Of a DNA stretch of 64,000 nt, positions 1 through 12,569 are shown one piece after another (position 1 is the first letter of the stretch; each line of letters begins with the position of its first letter). The notes beneath the pieces are model-generated. The model searched no databases, was not told the origin of the DNA, and was given only the letters and a program-made list of their open reading frames with translations. The stretch is taken from NCBI RefSeq assembly GCF_041146795.1, contig NC_135183.1:15147840-15211839 (forward strand), read 5' to 3'. This stretch comes from Maylandia zebra. Lineage: Eukaryota; Chordata; Actinopteri; Cichliformes; Cichlidae. The position numbers and the translations under genes are program-made.

Positions 1-1438
1 AATCCATCTGTCCTTAACAATGTGACACCCAGCATTACATTTTTAAGGACAATAGTGTAAGGTCATTATAATTAACAACACAAGGCTCTTGTCTTTACCC
101 AAGTTCTTAGCAATTCTCCTAGCCACCTTTCCTTTCCTTGAAAAGAGTTACAGTCGAAATGTGGAGATTACTCTTGTTGTTTCAGGACAAACTGCCACAA
201 TTGCGATACCCTCTGAGGGTCGAGGGTAAAGCAGCTGTAATCTAATCATCTTTTTGATGTTTTCCAAAAAAAACAAAATTTTGACTTTTATCTCAAAATA
301 GAATTACAAGTCTGAAAATAGTCTGAAATAATATTTTTTTCTTAATATGACCCTAACACTCCTTCGTAAAATGCTGCCCTGCTTTTTTTTTGTTAAATGT
401 GAAACAGTGAATCTCAGGAAGCCAACATCTATCAGGTTAATATTTGACCAAATGACGAATGCTTACACTGGCAACATTAAAGCAAAGTTTTTCTGTCTTT
501 AAGCATTTTTATCCAATAAAAGGTAGAAATAATGGAATTCTTTATCGTTACTGGAGTTATAGCAGAAACTGTTTTTACTGAAGGTTAAACTAAACTGTGG
601 ATGAATGCATCTGGACTCTTTGCTATCTGGGTCCATCAGTAAACTGTGTCTGATCAGTCTCTCTGCATTTCATCTTCACTTTCTCTCTCTTGCCTTTTGA
701 CCTTTCAGGTTTCAGCTGAATCATTAGATCTAAAATCAAACGTAGAATTAGGATTCAAATTCATCTAATGAAAGTTCAAGCTGGCTAAATGATGAGTATG
801 GATATTAAATTAAAATGATACATTTTGGATCTAACTCAGGATGAACTTACTCAGAGTTAGTTGACTGAACTTACTCTGATCAGCTGTTCTGGAGCAACCC
901 GGAGTTGCCGATCATAAAGTTGACCAACTCATATTTTATTTTTAAGCTAAGGTTTGCTGGACATGCTTCCTAGAATAGGGCCCTGAATTTGGGTCCACAG
1001 ATGAAATGTTCACAAACATCACCAATGAAAACCAAAACCAGTTAAGCTGGAACACCGGTTAAAATAAATGAACAGTTTAAGCGGTATGAAGTGAGCGGCT
1101 CTGCGGTCCTGTAGTGCAGCTCCGTGATGAGACCAGGTTAACTGAAAACGCAACTCAAACCACATTAAAATCAGCAGATGTTCAAAGCCAGCTGCGCTAT
1201 CTCATGAAACAGGAAGCGATAGCGGAGTACTATTACCGCCTCCCTTTTTGTCGTTGATGTTGTTGACTATTAGGTCCTATGGCGGAGCTCCATGCTGAGG
1301 CCCTCGTTTAGTTCCGCAGTTATAAACTCAAACTCCCGTTAAATAGGCTGCGTAGCATTAATAATGCCTGTAGTATGATTTATGCTGCATTGTATGTTTG
1401 CAAATTTAGCGACCAAACATGCAGGCGCTACAGTTTAC
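1..1438. other. AT-rich stretch without a recognised gene
   Basis: No long open frame or recognisable protein similarity was found in any frame. A 40-bp plus-strand segment at 186-225 has acceptor- and donor-like borders, but it has no partner exon and I do not call it. The rest is AT-rich single-copy-looking sequence with scattered short tracts. A distal exon or UTR of a neighbouring gene cannot be excluded. Confidence 0.4.
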
Positions 1439-1503
1439 CCACGTTTGTTATCGACGTCCTCCTGGTGTAGCTGAGCAGCGTCCGCCTCTTTAAGCTCCGC
1501 CAT
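1439..1503 (-). other. Possible first coding exon with CpG-rich surroundings
   Basis: On the minus strand an ATG at 1503-1501 opens 21 codons (beginning MAELKEADAAQLHQ) and runs into a GTAAAC donor at 1438-1433. The surrounding 1,240-1,620 is richer in CpG than the rest of the left flank, as at a promoter. No downstream exon was recognised in the window, so this is only a candidate and may be chance. Confidence 0.18.
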
Positions 1504-2384
1504 TACGAACTACAGCAGCACACACAGGAAATGTTCTATTCTACGTTCTTTACGTAGGGCGCGTTGTTTTAAACGCAATTTGACATTTTACGGAAGCGCA
1601 TCGCATTCACGACAGAAGCGTGATTAATACACATTTTATAATCTAAAATGAGTTACTGTTGCAAATAAAATAATACCACACTCAGAATACCTGACAACGT
1701 GCTGAGGATAACCAGATACCTTCAGTGTCAAATTATGCAAGTAGCCTATAGAAAGTGAAGAAGAACTCTTACTGGTTCATTTCAATGATGTTGACAAAAA
1801 GAATTACAATATCAGAATATTTGTAATTATGACATACCTAATTATAAGATAATGTCTCCAAACAGGTTTTCCGTTTTTGTTGCAATATTTTGTCATGGAA
1901 TTTTATTATTAAACTGACTGTTAAAAAATGAAATGATTAATGTAATGGCTAAAGGAATGAACCACCCATTCATATGGCAAACCAGTTTTGAGACAATTCC
2001 TAATTTTCCTAAGCAAACATGTGATAAGCATGTAATTACTCCACAAAGAATGTAAGCTTTTACACAATGACTGCAATGACTTATACATTGCTTTTGCATT
2101 AGGGTCACTACTGAGAACAGGAAGGCTGCGCAGAGCGTAATTAACACTACCCAAAAAATCACTGGCTGCGCTCTGCCACCCCTGCAGGCCATCGCCAGCT
2201 CCTCCTGTCTTGCATCCCACCACCTGTTTGACCCGCTACACACTGGCTGACTCCTCAGGTCAATCAGGTCCCACACTTCCACAAACAGCTTCTTCCCCTA
2301 TTCAGACTGTTATTGTGGATTAAAGTTTTGGCCTGTCTTAGCAATGCAAAGACCCAAGCATATAAGTATATATAATATATAAGT

Positions 2385-2505
2385 AAGCATATCAGTATCA
2401 AGGAGAAGGCGGCACTCATACCGCTTAGTAATATCATCATCATCCTTCCGGCAGACAAGGGTAGGTGCACAGTTTTGCTAAACCAGGACAGACTATCATG
2501 AGAAA
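2385..2505 (+). mobile_element. Penelope-like element reverse transcriptase fragment
   Basis: Plus-strand translation across 2,401-2,490 contains the stretch ILPADKGRCTVLLNQD, which resembles the conserved ADKG block near the start of Penelope-like reverse transcriptases. No longer frame survives. The flanking 1,893-2,385 gives only short antisense frames and is probably further eroded repeat. Confidence 0.45.
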
Positions 2506-2529
2506 ACTTTGTCACTGTCATTTACTGAC

Positions 2530-2990
2530 AAAAATACATTGCATCTGGAAAGCATTTACAGCACTGCACTTGTTGCACATTTTCTCATGTTACAGCCTTA
2601 TTGCAAAATAGAGTCATGTTGTTTTTCACCTCAAAGATTCTGTACACAATGCTCCATAATTGCAAAGTGGAAAAAAATTCGCTTTAAATTCTTGTAAATT
2701 TATTGAAAACAAAAATATAATATTTACAGTATTCACAGCCTTTAACATTACACTAAAAAACGAGCTTTGATACATCCTGTTTCCAGTAATCATCTATCAG
2801 ATGTTTCTACAGTTTGGTTGGAGTCCATCTGTGGTAAATTCTCTTGACTGGACATGATTTGAAAAAGCACACACCTGTCTATTTAAAATCCCAAAGTTAA
2901 CAGTGCAAGTCAGAGCACAAACCAAACTGAAGTCAAAGGAATTATCTGTAGATCTCCTTGACAAGACTGATCAGGGGAAGGGTCTTCCAC
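2530..2990 (+). mobile_element. Tc1-like transposon 5' region, relic
   Basis: The stretch reads like the non-coding 5' part of fish Tc1-like elements: an opening tract, then text close to 'ttacagccttattgcaaaat', and further on 'gcacacacctgtctatttaa'. No transposase frame follows, because unrelated sequence begins near 2,990. The assignment rests on remembered similarity to fish Tc1 repeats. Confidence 0.4.
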
Positions 2991-3474
2991 GAGAAAGCGG
3001 CGTCTGGATTGGTACTTCGAGTTGGATTTCAATATCCTGTTCATTTCCGCAAATGCTGACTGATACCATGCATGGAAAAGTGTTGACTCATTTCAGGCCA
3101 GTGAGCCCTTCTAATGCTTGGTTTAGTGCCATTAGGTGCAGTGTTGTTAGGGATAAACGTTCAACAGCACGTTCCGAACATCCTGCATGCCCTGCTGTAT
3201 GCAATAATGCAGAAAGAAATACAGGTTACACTTGGGGACAGCGAAGGACTTCTAAACATCTGCAGCATGCATGCTAGGCTGGCTGGACAATTACCTGATG
3301 GTAGTCGAAATGGTGATGTGGCCAGTGTTGGCATAGCAGGTGCACAAGCTACACAACAAGAAACATTAGTTTCAGAGGCAGTCTAAAACATCCAATTATC
3401 CGTTACAACTACTCCTGTGTAGGTGTGGGATTCGTTGTGTGTTACAGTGAGTTCGATGTAACCAGGTATTTTGC

Positions 3475-3666
3475 TCAGCTATTCTTACAGCAGTAGGTGT
3501 GGACAGCAGTGTCTGATATCATACCTCCTACCTGGGTTGTTGACCATGTTTTTCTTTTATGACCTTGACAAACACCCAGTGTCCAGGCTTCACCAGCTCT
3601 TCTCCTCTGTGCTCCGGTAGCTTCTACAGTCATTATTATAGTCAAGGCCGGACAGGCTGGACTCAA
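3475..3666 (-). pseudogene. Possible retroviral/Gypsy-type integrase C-terminal remnant
   Basis: The minus-strand translation of about 60 residues, read across two frames, has a basic and aromatic pattern like the C-terminal domain of LTR-retroelement integrases. The frame is broken and no long terminal repeat could be paired with it. The adjacent 2,992-3,420 may belong to the same old insertion but shows nothing diagnostic. Low confidence. Confidence 0.22.
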
Positions 3667-3906
3667 ACGCAGGCCTCCGGGGGAATCGAGGGGAAGTCCA
3701 GGGGCACACTCCTCTTCACACAGTCAAAGTTTCCCCAACCCCTTACTACTAACCGCTTCTAGAAACTACAATTCATATTTACTTGTGTTTCAATATGTTA
3801 CAAACATGCAAAGAAAATGTGGAAATCAGGGAGTGGTAAAACACTTTCAGTTCCCTCAGCCCTCATCTCATTTACAAATTTCAAACTTCCCTCATTTGCC
3901 TATCAG

Positions 3907-3985
3907 TTAATAATAATAATAATAATAATAATAACAACTATTACTACTACCACTAATTCTATTACAACAACAACAACAACAACCT
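3907..3985. repeat. Trinucleotide microsatellites (TAA)n and (CAA)n
   Basis: A run of about ten TAA units is followed by ACT/ATT variants and then a run of CAA units. The short open frame across it is a by-product of the repeat. Confidence 0.85.
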
Positions 3986-4017
3986 TAAAACATCCGAAGA
4001 GTCACAATTTAGGGGCC

Positions 4018-4023
4018 TTTATT
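4018..4023 (-). promoter_or_regulatory. Candidate polyadenylation signal for prpf38a
   Basis: Reading on the minus strand this is AATAAA, about 190 bases past the prpf38a stop codon at 4,215. It is the best-placed canonical signal in the 3' flank. No transcript evidence is available. Confidence 0.5.
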
Positions 4024-4214
4024 TTTGAAATGTCAGATCAAATCAGATTATGAAACACATTCTAAGCACAATGAACATGTTTACATGAAATATTTTATAT
4101 ATTTATACTCCCCCCCCCATAAAAAAAACAACAAGGGAAAAGAAAACAAATACACAGGAATTAGAAAGCAGATTTCTGAAAGTTTGGTATAAAAACAAAA
4201 AGAAAGAAAAAAAA

Positions 4215-7200
4215 TCACTCGTTTCCTCTTCGACTCTTCTTGTGACTCTTTTTTGAACTCCTGTAACGTGAAACAAAACAAAACCAAGTTAAATAAACAA
4301 TGAATATTCTAATACCACTACACTGGAGTTGGTGAATACAAATATGCACACAGAGGGAAACTCTTTCTTCTCCCTCTCTGTCTTGTTATTTTTAACCTGG
4401 AGCTTAAAAATACACATTTCTCTTTCTTCCTCCTTCTTTTCTGTCTTTAGCCCATATCAAATTACGGCACAGTATAGTGTGCTTGTGCTATTTCTTGTTA
4501 GTTACTTAATTTAGTTACTTGTTTATAGACAATTAAAATCATGAAAGTATAATGGAGAAACTGCTCTCACAGCTAGAGACTGGCAAGGAACAACACAAAT
4601 GCAACACAAGGGGGAGCCAAGACGACAAGTCAGGGGTAGATACCCAAGTTTGGGTGAGAATGAAGCCCCGGGTATCAAGAAAGTATCGTTAAGTGAGAGA
4701 GGAATTGACCTGAAAGACAGGATCCTGGACCCTCTGTAGCCGGTTACCAAGATTACATAAATTACCCTCTGAAGGTCTTCTAGATGATGTGAATGCAGCA
4801 CTACGGACAATACGTACTGCAAACATTACCGAGACTAACCAGCTGATCTATGGCAGCAGTGATCATGAGATGTTTGGCTACAAGATGAACAGCCCCAAGG
4901 AGCAGTACGCAAGGAGTCAACTGAATGGTAAGAACAAGATCTGGGCTATCAACACCTATGCCTGTGATCAGGTACCCTGCTGGGATAATAAGCTGGTCAC
5001 AGGAGGAGATCGAAGTCACTGACATCAAGACCAGGAAGCACAGCGCCCACTAATCAAATAACGTTACCCAGATATACATTAATAATAATAATACTCACCT
5101 CTCTGGGGACTTGGAATGGCTGCGATGTCTGTGGCTTCTGTGGTGACCTGGATCACAACAATGACACCAAGTCATTTTTAGTTATAGACAAAAGTTTTCC
5201 AAACTTATGTAACTATGGAAATAACTTGAACATTTCCAGTGCTAAAAACTTAAAACACAGTTGCCAAAAGGATGGCAGAAGAACAACATGAATTTCTATG
5301 ATTGCTGGCTTCATTTCAGTGGTTTAAAACCCACTGATATTGTGGCACAAATCTTTGCAAAAAATAAACAGATGAAAACAAATTTGAATCCAAGTCATCC
5401 TGTGGACCACTGGCCCTGATCCTGAGTGTCCCACAAAAATGTCTGGCTCAGGTGTTTTATGGTTTGCATGCATTTTTTTAAAAACCCTGTTGGAGGTAAG
5501 AATGTCCGATATATATTCAACCATATATTATTTTTATTTTAGGATTTCACCTATTGTGGGTTATTATTAGAATGTAACTACCACGATAAACGAGTCACCA
5601 CTGTACATATATATACATATAACAAAAATAACAGTAACAAGCCAATCGATTAATTTTGGTTGATTAACTGTAAACAAAGTGCTTTGTTCATTAGTAAGTG
5701 AGCAGTTAAAGATATAATGGCTAAAATGCTTTGGAACTCCAAGTTGATGGAGAACATACATGTTCTAAATCATATGAATGATATATTTGGTTGCTTCTTT
5801 AACTTAAATGTCTGCAGACTCTTTAATAACCCATATTTTCCCCCATTCTCAGCTGTCTGTTATTGTGGTTACACCATATGGCCACAGAACACTGATCTCC
5901 CCTTTAATTACCTGGTGATTTGGAGCGGTGGCGTCTCTCTCTGGACCTGCTGCGGTGGCGCCGGGGGCTCTTGCTGCGATGGCGATCTCTCCGTGGTGAG
6001 GGGCTGTTTATGTACAATAAAAAACACAGATATTCCTGTAAGACACACATACTAGCAGTGCAGTTTTAACAAGATTAAAGTGAATGCAAAACGCAGTCAT
6101 ACCTTCTCCTCTTTGGAGACCTGCTCCTCCTGAAGAAGAAATAATGGAGCTTACCATAATGAAAGCAACTGTATAAACTCAATGTGGGAAAAGGTTGCTC
6201 TGCAAGTCTACTTGTCTTATTCACAAACATATGAAGACTCAAGAAAATGTAAGGATGAGCACAATGAGTACCGTCTGGGAGAACGGCTGCGTCTGTAACG
6301 TGGTGATGGGGAGCGGCGAGGTCTGTCATTGTCACGGTAACCACGTCTATGTGGCTCAGGAGTCTGAATTCTCTCCATCTGCAACCAAATTCATTCATGT
6401 TTTTATTTTTCAGTTAATCCACTAACAGACAACATTTTCATTGGACATAGAAGCTATTTTATGCAGACGCCTCTATATAACTGAGCTGAGCAACCTAAAC
6501 CAGTCATTGTATTGCAAAGGAACTAATTTACACTATGTAATACTATCTGTATTACTTGTGTTTGCAGTTTTTACATATTCGGTGCCAGATCGCGGATACA
6601 AGCGGCAGAAATGAGCTTCCTCCGAAGGGTGGCTGGCCTCTCCCTTAGAGATAGGGTGAGAAGTTCGGCAATCCAGGAGGGGCTCAGAGTAGAGCAGCTG
6701 CTGCTCCACATCGAAAGGAGCCAGCTGAGGTGGTTCGGGCATCTGACAAGGATGCCCCCTGGGCGCCTCCTGGGTGAGGTGTTCCAGGCATGTCCCACCG
6801 GGAGGAGGCCCCGGGGCAGACCCAGGACACGCTGGAGAGATTATATCTCTCGGCTGGCCTGGGAACGCCTTGGTATTCCCCCGGATAAGCTGGAGGAGGT
6901 GGCTGGGGAGAGGGAGGTCTGGGCCTCTTTGCTTAGGCTGCTGCCCCCGCGACCCGGCCTCGGATAAAGCAGATGAAGATGGATGGATGGTGCCATCTTG
7001 TGGCAGTACAGAACGTTACTGCTATTACAGATGGATTTTCATGTTTCAGTGAAGCTGAACATAAGCTAACTGTGCAGTTAAACAAAAGCTGATAGTTGAA
7101 CATATTGTGTTTTGTTATAGTGAGGGCTCTTTAAACATTAGAAATATATTTGGAAAATGAACATGTCAATCAGAAACCACCAATTTAATGCATCAGTTTT

Positions 7201-10200
7201 ATATGGTAGATTTTTACTGATAATTTTATTTTTAACCTTATCTTCTTCCTCATCTTCTTCTTCACTGCTTTCTACTTCATCCAAGTCCTCCTCCAAAGCG
7301 CTAATCCTTGGGTCCAGCATCTCAGCCTCCTCCAGCACTTGCCTCTTCTGTAATACACGCATAAAAAAAAGAAAAGTCAATGACATTGGCACGTCAAACA
7401 GGTCAGATATACAAAAATGACACTAACACACCTGAAGCCGAGGAAGGATGACGTCACACATTCTCTCTGCGTGAAGAAGCCCGTCGATGAACTCGTCCAC
7501 ATGCATCACCTCAAACTCTGTAATAATTTACAAATAAAAATAAAAAAATTACGCATTTGTCCTGGTTCGAACACATCCACTTTGAAGACAAAATGTTTAC
7601 TTGCTACCTCACGTATCCCACCCACTAACAAGTGTCACAATGACGAAAAAAATCAGTGTCTCATTGAATGATCGGTGCCTGATTGGTGTACATATACATG
7701 CACAACGCCTACAAATATGAACAACCACCCAATGTAAGGTTTTTGCCAACGTTGTCCTAAATTGCAAAGTTTAATCCACTAGTATGTGCAAGTGCTTTGT
7801 ATGGAAGAGGATTAGGGCCACTGGGGAAAAAAAGTGGGCATGTCCTTTTTTTTTTCTTCTTCTTTTCCAGAATTTTGAGAAAAAAGTCAGAATTTTGACT
7901 TTTTTCTCAGAATTTTGACTTTTTTCTCAGAATTCTGAGAAAAAAGTCAAAATTCTTTATTTGCAATCGTAAAACAGAATCAATACTGTCAATGAATTTA
8001 AAAAAAATACTGTTTTAACAAAAAGAAGAGAAGAACAATAGTCAAGTAAAACAGATATTTTTTTATTAAGATGTCAAATTACATTTTACTGTAATTTATT
8101 TATTTATATTCTTTAGTGGGTGAAAGTTATGCTTGATGAATTCCTAACTTCTCTGGACTGTGCTGTCTCAAGTTTCGGTATAAAATAACATAAATTGAAT
8201 AAATGTATAAAACATATAAAAATTGACTTAGAAAAACATAATTCAGGTTTATTATATTACAATTCTGTACAAGCTCTTGACAAGTTACAAGGTTAAATTA
8301 CTTTAATTATTGTTAATCTAAAATGTTAACCAGTAGTTTCATACTTAAACACCTATGCCACTTTTGTGCTCACCTTTGCCTCATGCTGTCAGTACTGCTA
8401 CACTGTAATGCTCCTAGTGCTGGGGCCTTGTTTCAATAAGATTCACACTTCAAATTAGGAAGTTTATTAGTGACATTAGCTCATGTGAAAAGATGGAGAA
8501 TGCATTTCATGCACTTACATTGTACATTGCAAGTACTGCTGATTGCAAGCAGCGAGCAAATAATAAAATGTTTAGTATTTTTCTTTTATATGTCAGAAAT
8601 ATCATTATTGCAAATTTTCTTGAAATATTGCGATATCATTCACCTCCCTCCAACACCAGTTAGAGTCCAGTCATTTATAGATTAACTTGTCAAACTCACC
8701 TCCATTTCTGTTCTGGCTCTTAATCTTTCTGTAGTCATTGTACAAAGGCTCCAAGTATTTGTAGCAATCCACTGCAGTTCCAGTTAACCTCATGTACATC
8801 GCTCCAAGTAAACGCACATATCTAAAAGAAAAGGGAAAAAAATGAGCACAAACATGTCATACCTCATCTATGTGTTACACACATAAAAATATATTCTTAA
8901 TCAATCCAGCACGAAATGTGCTACACACGCTGCTGACTGCCGACAACAGTTTACCAAACTGCTGTGCAACATTATAATCAGCAAGATCACATTCAGGCAC
9001 AAAGACATTTAAAAACACATAAAACTATAAAACAGTACTTAAACAATTTACAGAGCTTTTTATTAATAACAATTTTACAAAATAGCAGAAACATATTTTC
9101 CTTACCTAATCATTATCAATAAAGTATTCAACAAATACACAGCCATGTGACAGCAGCAAAGTAAACCGAGGAAAATAGGTTTCACTCATACAAATTAACT
9201 GAAGAAATGTACAAATATCTCAGCCCCGCTATCATATAGCCCGACGGGCAGGGCTGAGATAGATTTTGGTCGCCCGACCGGAGATATCGCTAGCGTCGGG
9301 CTAGCGATTTTGAGAGCCCTGGTGATTCATCACATTTGTGTTTGAGTTCATCATTCGATTTGTAAACACAAAAGCTTAAAAAGTTTTGAAGAAATTCAGA
9401 TAAAACTCAAGGGTCATAATAATCTATTACAATTTGGCTTACATCCACCAAGATCAACTGAACAAAAAGTTAAGTTATGATTCTTACAAGTGTGTATTTT
9501 GAACATTAAAAAAGTACCATATAAAGGTTAAAAATCTTGTCACATTTGACCTCTGACCTCTCCTTCAAGGTCAATAGACTGATCTGAAGTTTCGAGTGAT
9601 AATACTGCTATAAAGAGCAATTTAAAATGCCATTCTCAATGCCACTGTTTGCACTGATAACATACAGCCATATAAGAAATCATATATGGGTATTCTAAAT
9701 ATCATGCAACTTTTTCTTAAGGTCAAATGTTCATAAAGGTCTGTTATCTTTACAACTATGCTACAACCTTAGCTAAGCAAAATAGTGGGAATGTGCCTAA
9801 AAGTGTCACGAGTTTGAGTGAATTCTATACACTATGAACTTGGTTGAGAAAATTAACACAACATAAGTGTTTACTCCTTTTCTCTCTGCAGAAAACTCAC
9901 TTGAAATCCTCGTTTTTTATGAATTCGACAATGATGTCTTTTTCAGGTTGAATCTGCAACATCTTCAGCGTGAGACAAAGGAAAGGAGTGGGTTTGATAT
10001 TTCCACCAAAAACTCCACCAACATACTTAAGTTCCATGGCTTTGTCGACAACCAGCTCAGCTGAGGATGAAACAACATACAAAAGCATTGTTAACAAAAA
10101 ACTATAAATACAAATTGCATTGTATACAATTGTTGCCTGCAAATGCACCTGCATACATGTTTCCAATTAGACAATGAACAGAGGTATACAGACTTGTACA

Positions 10201-12246
10201 GATTAGAAGTTTACAGTTCTACTACTATTTTACTACCAGTACCATTTCAGAACTGGGGAGTGATGTCCCTCACATATTAGCATATTAGCACTCTGAGTCA
10301 ATTACTGTGGTATCCAACTATCAGAGAAGGAGATGAAGAAAGATGAAGAAAGGAATGCCTAAGTAGTACAACAAGCTGTGTCCTGGATTGTTGATTGCCT
10401 GACAGAAAGACCACAATATGTGCGTTTTAACATTGTGTGTTTGACAAGATCATCAGCACAACTGAGGCACCAGAAGGGACCGTCCTCATGTGATGCAAGC
10501 AGAAACATCTGCAGCTCAACGGGACAAAGACCAAGGAATTGACTGTGGACTTTAGGAGGACCTGGAAACCAATGACTCCCACTGACTTGGTAAAAAACAC
10601 TGTACAGGAAGGGCCAGAACAGTCTCTAATTTCTGAGGTAGATGAGGTCTTTTAACATTTATTCCTTTTGCTGGAATGCACCAAATTGGGAGTGACATCA
10701 CTTTTTCAATATTAATGCAATTTCATAAACACAAAATTTTACACCATTTCAATTGCAATCTGAAAAGTGTTACGAAAGCCTTTAAATAAATATGGCCAAG
10801 AACAGTCCATGTCTCCCTTTAGACCCCCGTTTGCTGCAGGTAAGGCTGTAAAGGCTGCCATCAGCCTTTAGCAAGCTGTGTAATATAAACATGGTATGAA
10901 ACCAAGTTAACAGCATGTTTTAATACTACTCTTGGAGGCTTACTGCAGATTTTTCTCTGTGTAAAACAAATTTTGGTGTTTGTTGATCAGGCGCTTTGAT
11001 GAAGGGCTCCTGCCACCTTTTTCCCAGTATAGGTTTTATTGGTGGTTACAGGAACAACTGCTGTTTTTGGGCTCTAGAAACACGTTTTCTTTCCTCAGCT
11101 TCTCTGTAACAGCTAAGCCTATTTGCTCTTCCCGGTGCATGTGTAAGTGTAAACAGAGTTCAGCTCCATGTTAAACTATGCCAGTGTTATCATCACTGCT
11201 GCTATTGTGTTATCAGTGCTTCTGTATAAAACTGGGAGCCACGTGGACTTAATGTTGTCAAACTAAATATGTTTGCAGGTCTGTTTTTAGTCACAAATGT
11301 GGGTGAAACATTTGCATTTACATCGTTTAACACAACGGCATGTTACAGAACCATGTGTTAAATTTGTTTATTTTTTCTATAGCCTTTCTTCAGTAACAAA
11401 CTGTTTCAACTTCTGCAATCAGGCAGGTTTCGCACTATCAGGACAAAAACAGAGATACTCAAGAGGAGCTTCTATCCTCAGACCATCCAAGGCTTAAATC
11501 AGAACATGCCCCCACTCCCCTCATAGCATCACCATAAGGGTCTAGAACAGGACCTTATTTTATATTCTTGTCATATTTCATATCGTATCTGATTTATTAT
11601 TACGGCACACGCTGCTACACTGATCATGCTGCTTACCTACTGCTTATATTACTCTGGTCACTGTTGTACTCCAGTCACTGTTTACATTACACTAAATAAC
11701 TATAGTCACTCAGTTCAATTACTGTGTTTACGTTACTTAATTTTGTTTATTCTACTTCCATTGCACGGTCAGACATTGCTGTGCTAATATGGTACAAACA
11801 CTTTAATATTCCATTTGCAAAATGTACATATTCAGTTTTTTAATTTAAAATTTCCGATTTCTAATTTAAAGTTACTTATTGTTTATAATATTTTGCACAG
11901 TCAAGGAGCAGTTCAGGACACATCTTAATGTGTGTTGTACTTGTATGACTGTGTCTTGAATTTTTAGCCTAAAATAAAATAATTTCTGTTGCCTAAAAAT
12001 ATCTCTCTATCTATCTCCCCAAGAATATAACTGAGCCCGCTTAATGTCGATAGTAACCCGCTTGCTAAAATGAGCCCTCATGAAGCTAACGTTAGCTCAC
12101 TGGTGACACTACTAACCGGTGAGACCGAAGCATTCCTCCTTCCAGTACTTAGACTCGTAGATTCGTGTGCGGATGATTTTCTCCACCAGATACTGCGGGT
12201 TAGTCCCGTGTATACTGTTAGCGTCTTTAACGGTTCTGTTTGCCAT
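4215..12246 (-). CDS. prpf38a: Pre-mRNA-splicing factor 38A, complete, 10 coding exons
   Basis: This is a PRP38 family protein of the U4/U6.U5 tri-snRNP, needed for spliceosome activation in the nucleus. Coding exons in transcript order: 12246-12117, 10060-9901, 8821-8700, 7517-7432, 7347-7237, 6378-6272, 6129-6103, 6003-5912, 5147-5099, 4260-4215. All borders are GT-AG and phases agree, giving 309 codons plus TGA; the human protein has about 312 residues. The start MANRTVKDANSIHGTNPQYL is the family N terminus. Residues ~1-175 form the PRP38 domain, ~188-203 are an acidic Ser/Glu/Asp stretch, and ~204-309 are a serine/arginine-rich tail spread over five small exons, ending KSHKKSRRGNE. Introns hold a Rex3 fragment, a Dong/R4-type LINE remnant and an L2-like relic; none breaks the frame. 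It lies head-to-head with orc1. Identity is near certain; the UTRs are not defined. Confidence 0.96.
4740..5045 (+). mobile_element. Internally deleted Dong/R4 (Rex6-like) LINE fragment
   Basis: Plus-strand translation gives a stretch like RTANITETNQLIY then GYKMNS, followed directly by SQLNGKNKIWAINTYA. In the family these blocks lie several hundred codons apart, before and after the reverse transcriptase core, so the copy carries a large internal deletion. It sits in the last prpf38a intron. Subfamily assignment is from memory. Confidence 0.5.
6565..6990 (+). mobile_element. Rex3-like (RTE clade) LINE, 3' fragment
   Basis: A 118-codon frame starting near 6,611 (MSFLRRVAGLSLRDRV, then SQLRWFGHLTRMPPG and GRPRTRWRDYISRLAW) matches the C-terminal end of the fish Rex3 reverse transcriptase ORF. 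It ends in GATGGATGG, the short tetranucleotide tail typical of Rex3. The copy is 5'-truncated and lies in the prpf38a intron between exons at 6,378 and 7,237. Confidence 0.7.
7866..7958. repeat. Short AT-rich minisatellite with alternating palindromic units
   Basis: About four units of a ~20-bp sequence (cagaattttgacttttttct and its reverse complement) are arranged head-to-tail and head-to-head. Such a tract can form hairpins. It lies in a prpf38a intron. Confidence 0.6.
8965..9320 (-). mobile_element. Truncated copy of the 'agggctcgcaaaat' hAT-type short element
   Basis: From 8,965 to 9,320 the sequence is the reverse complement of most of the element at 16,309-16,771, including the terminal 'gagagccct' and the inner tract around 'ctcagccccgctatcatata'. 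The other terminus is missing, so no target-site duplication can be read. It lies in the second prpf38a intron. Confidence 0.7.
10355..11970 (+). mobile_element. Degraded L2-like LINE
   Basis: Three colinear blocks recall the intact LINE at 35,220-41,196: 10,380-10,430 (cf. the WVLDFLTGRTQ region), 10,500-10,570 (LQLNGTKTKELTVDFRR), and 11,400-11,490 (the C-terminal tract). They are followed at 11,870-11,960 by a 3'-UTR-like stretch. Frames are broken throughout. The host site is the first prpf38a intron. Confidence 0.55.
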
Positions 12247-12303
12247 GATACTACTATTCTGGCATGGAGAAAATGAACAAAAAAAAAAAAACCTTAGACG
12301 CCA

Positions 12304-12333
12304 AACCGGAAAGAGTAAATATTATTTCCGGTT
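12304..12333. promoter_or_regulatory. Inverted pair of ETS-type sites upstream of prpf38a
   Basis: The 9-mer aaccggaaa at 12,304-12,312 and its exact reverse complement at 12,325-12,333 are separated by 12 bases. They begin 58 bases upstream of the prpf38a start codon. CCGGAAA is the core bound by ETS factors such as GABPA, which often drive housekeeping promoters. The role is inferred. Confidence 0.5.
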
Positions 12334-12458
12334 CGACTTCTTCTTCTTCTTCCTTCAGCTTCTTCTTGTTGGCAAACAGCGAAACGGTGCATTACCGCCG
12401 CCAGCTGGTATGGCGTGTGGACAAAAATGACACACACACAAAGAAAAAACGACACTCA

Positions 12459-12515
12459 ATTTCATCCATCCATTCGCTTCCGCTTGTCCTTTTCAGGGTC
12501 ACGGGGGGTGCTAGC
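12459..12515 (-). repeat. V-SINE-type 3' tail fragment
   Basis: 'catccatccattcgcttccgc' and the following 'ttttcagggtcacgggggg' read as the reverse complement of the common fish SINE tail ending in GGATGGATG. Only about 55 bases remain. Confidence 0.5.
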
Positions 12516-12569
12516 AACACTGTTGAGGATTTATTCAAAACTGAAAAGACACTGAACCAGAGCTAACGC

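Noticed and set aside
186..225. 40-bp plus-strand segment with acceptor- and donor-like borders
   Set aside because: There is no partner exon, no protein similarity, and such short combinations arise by chance.
3114..3386. 90-codon plus-strand frame as a small gene
   Set aside because: It has no recognisable domain, splice context or conserved neighbour, lies between eroded repeats, and overlaps another frame of similar length.
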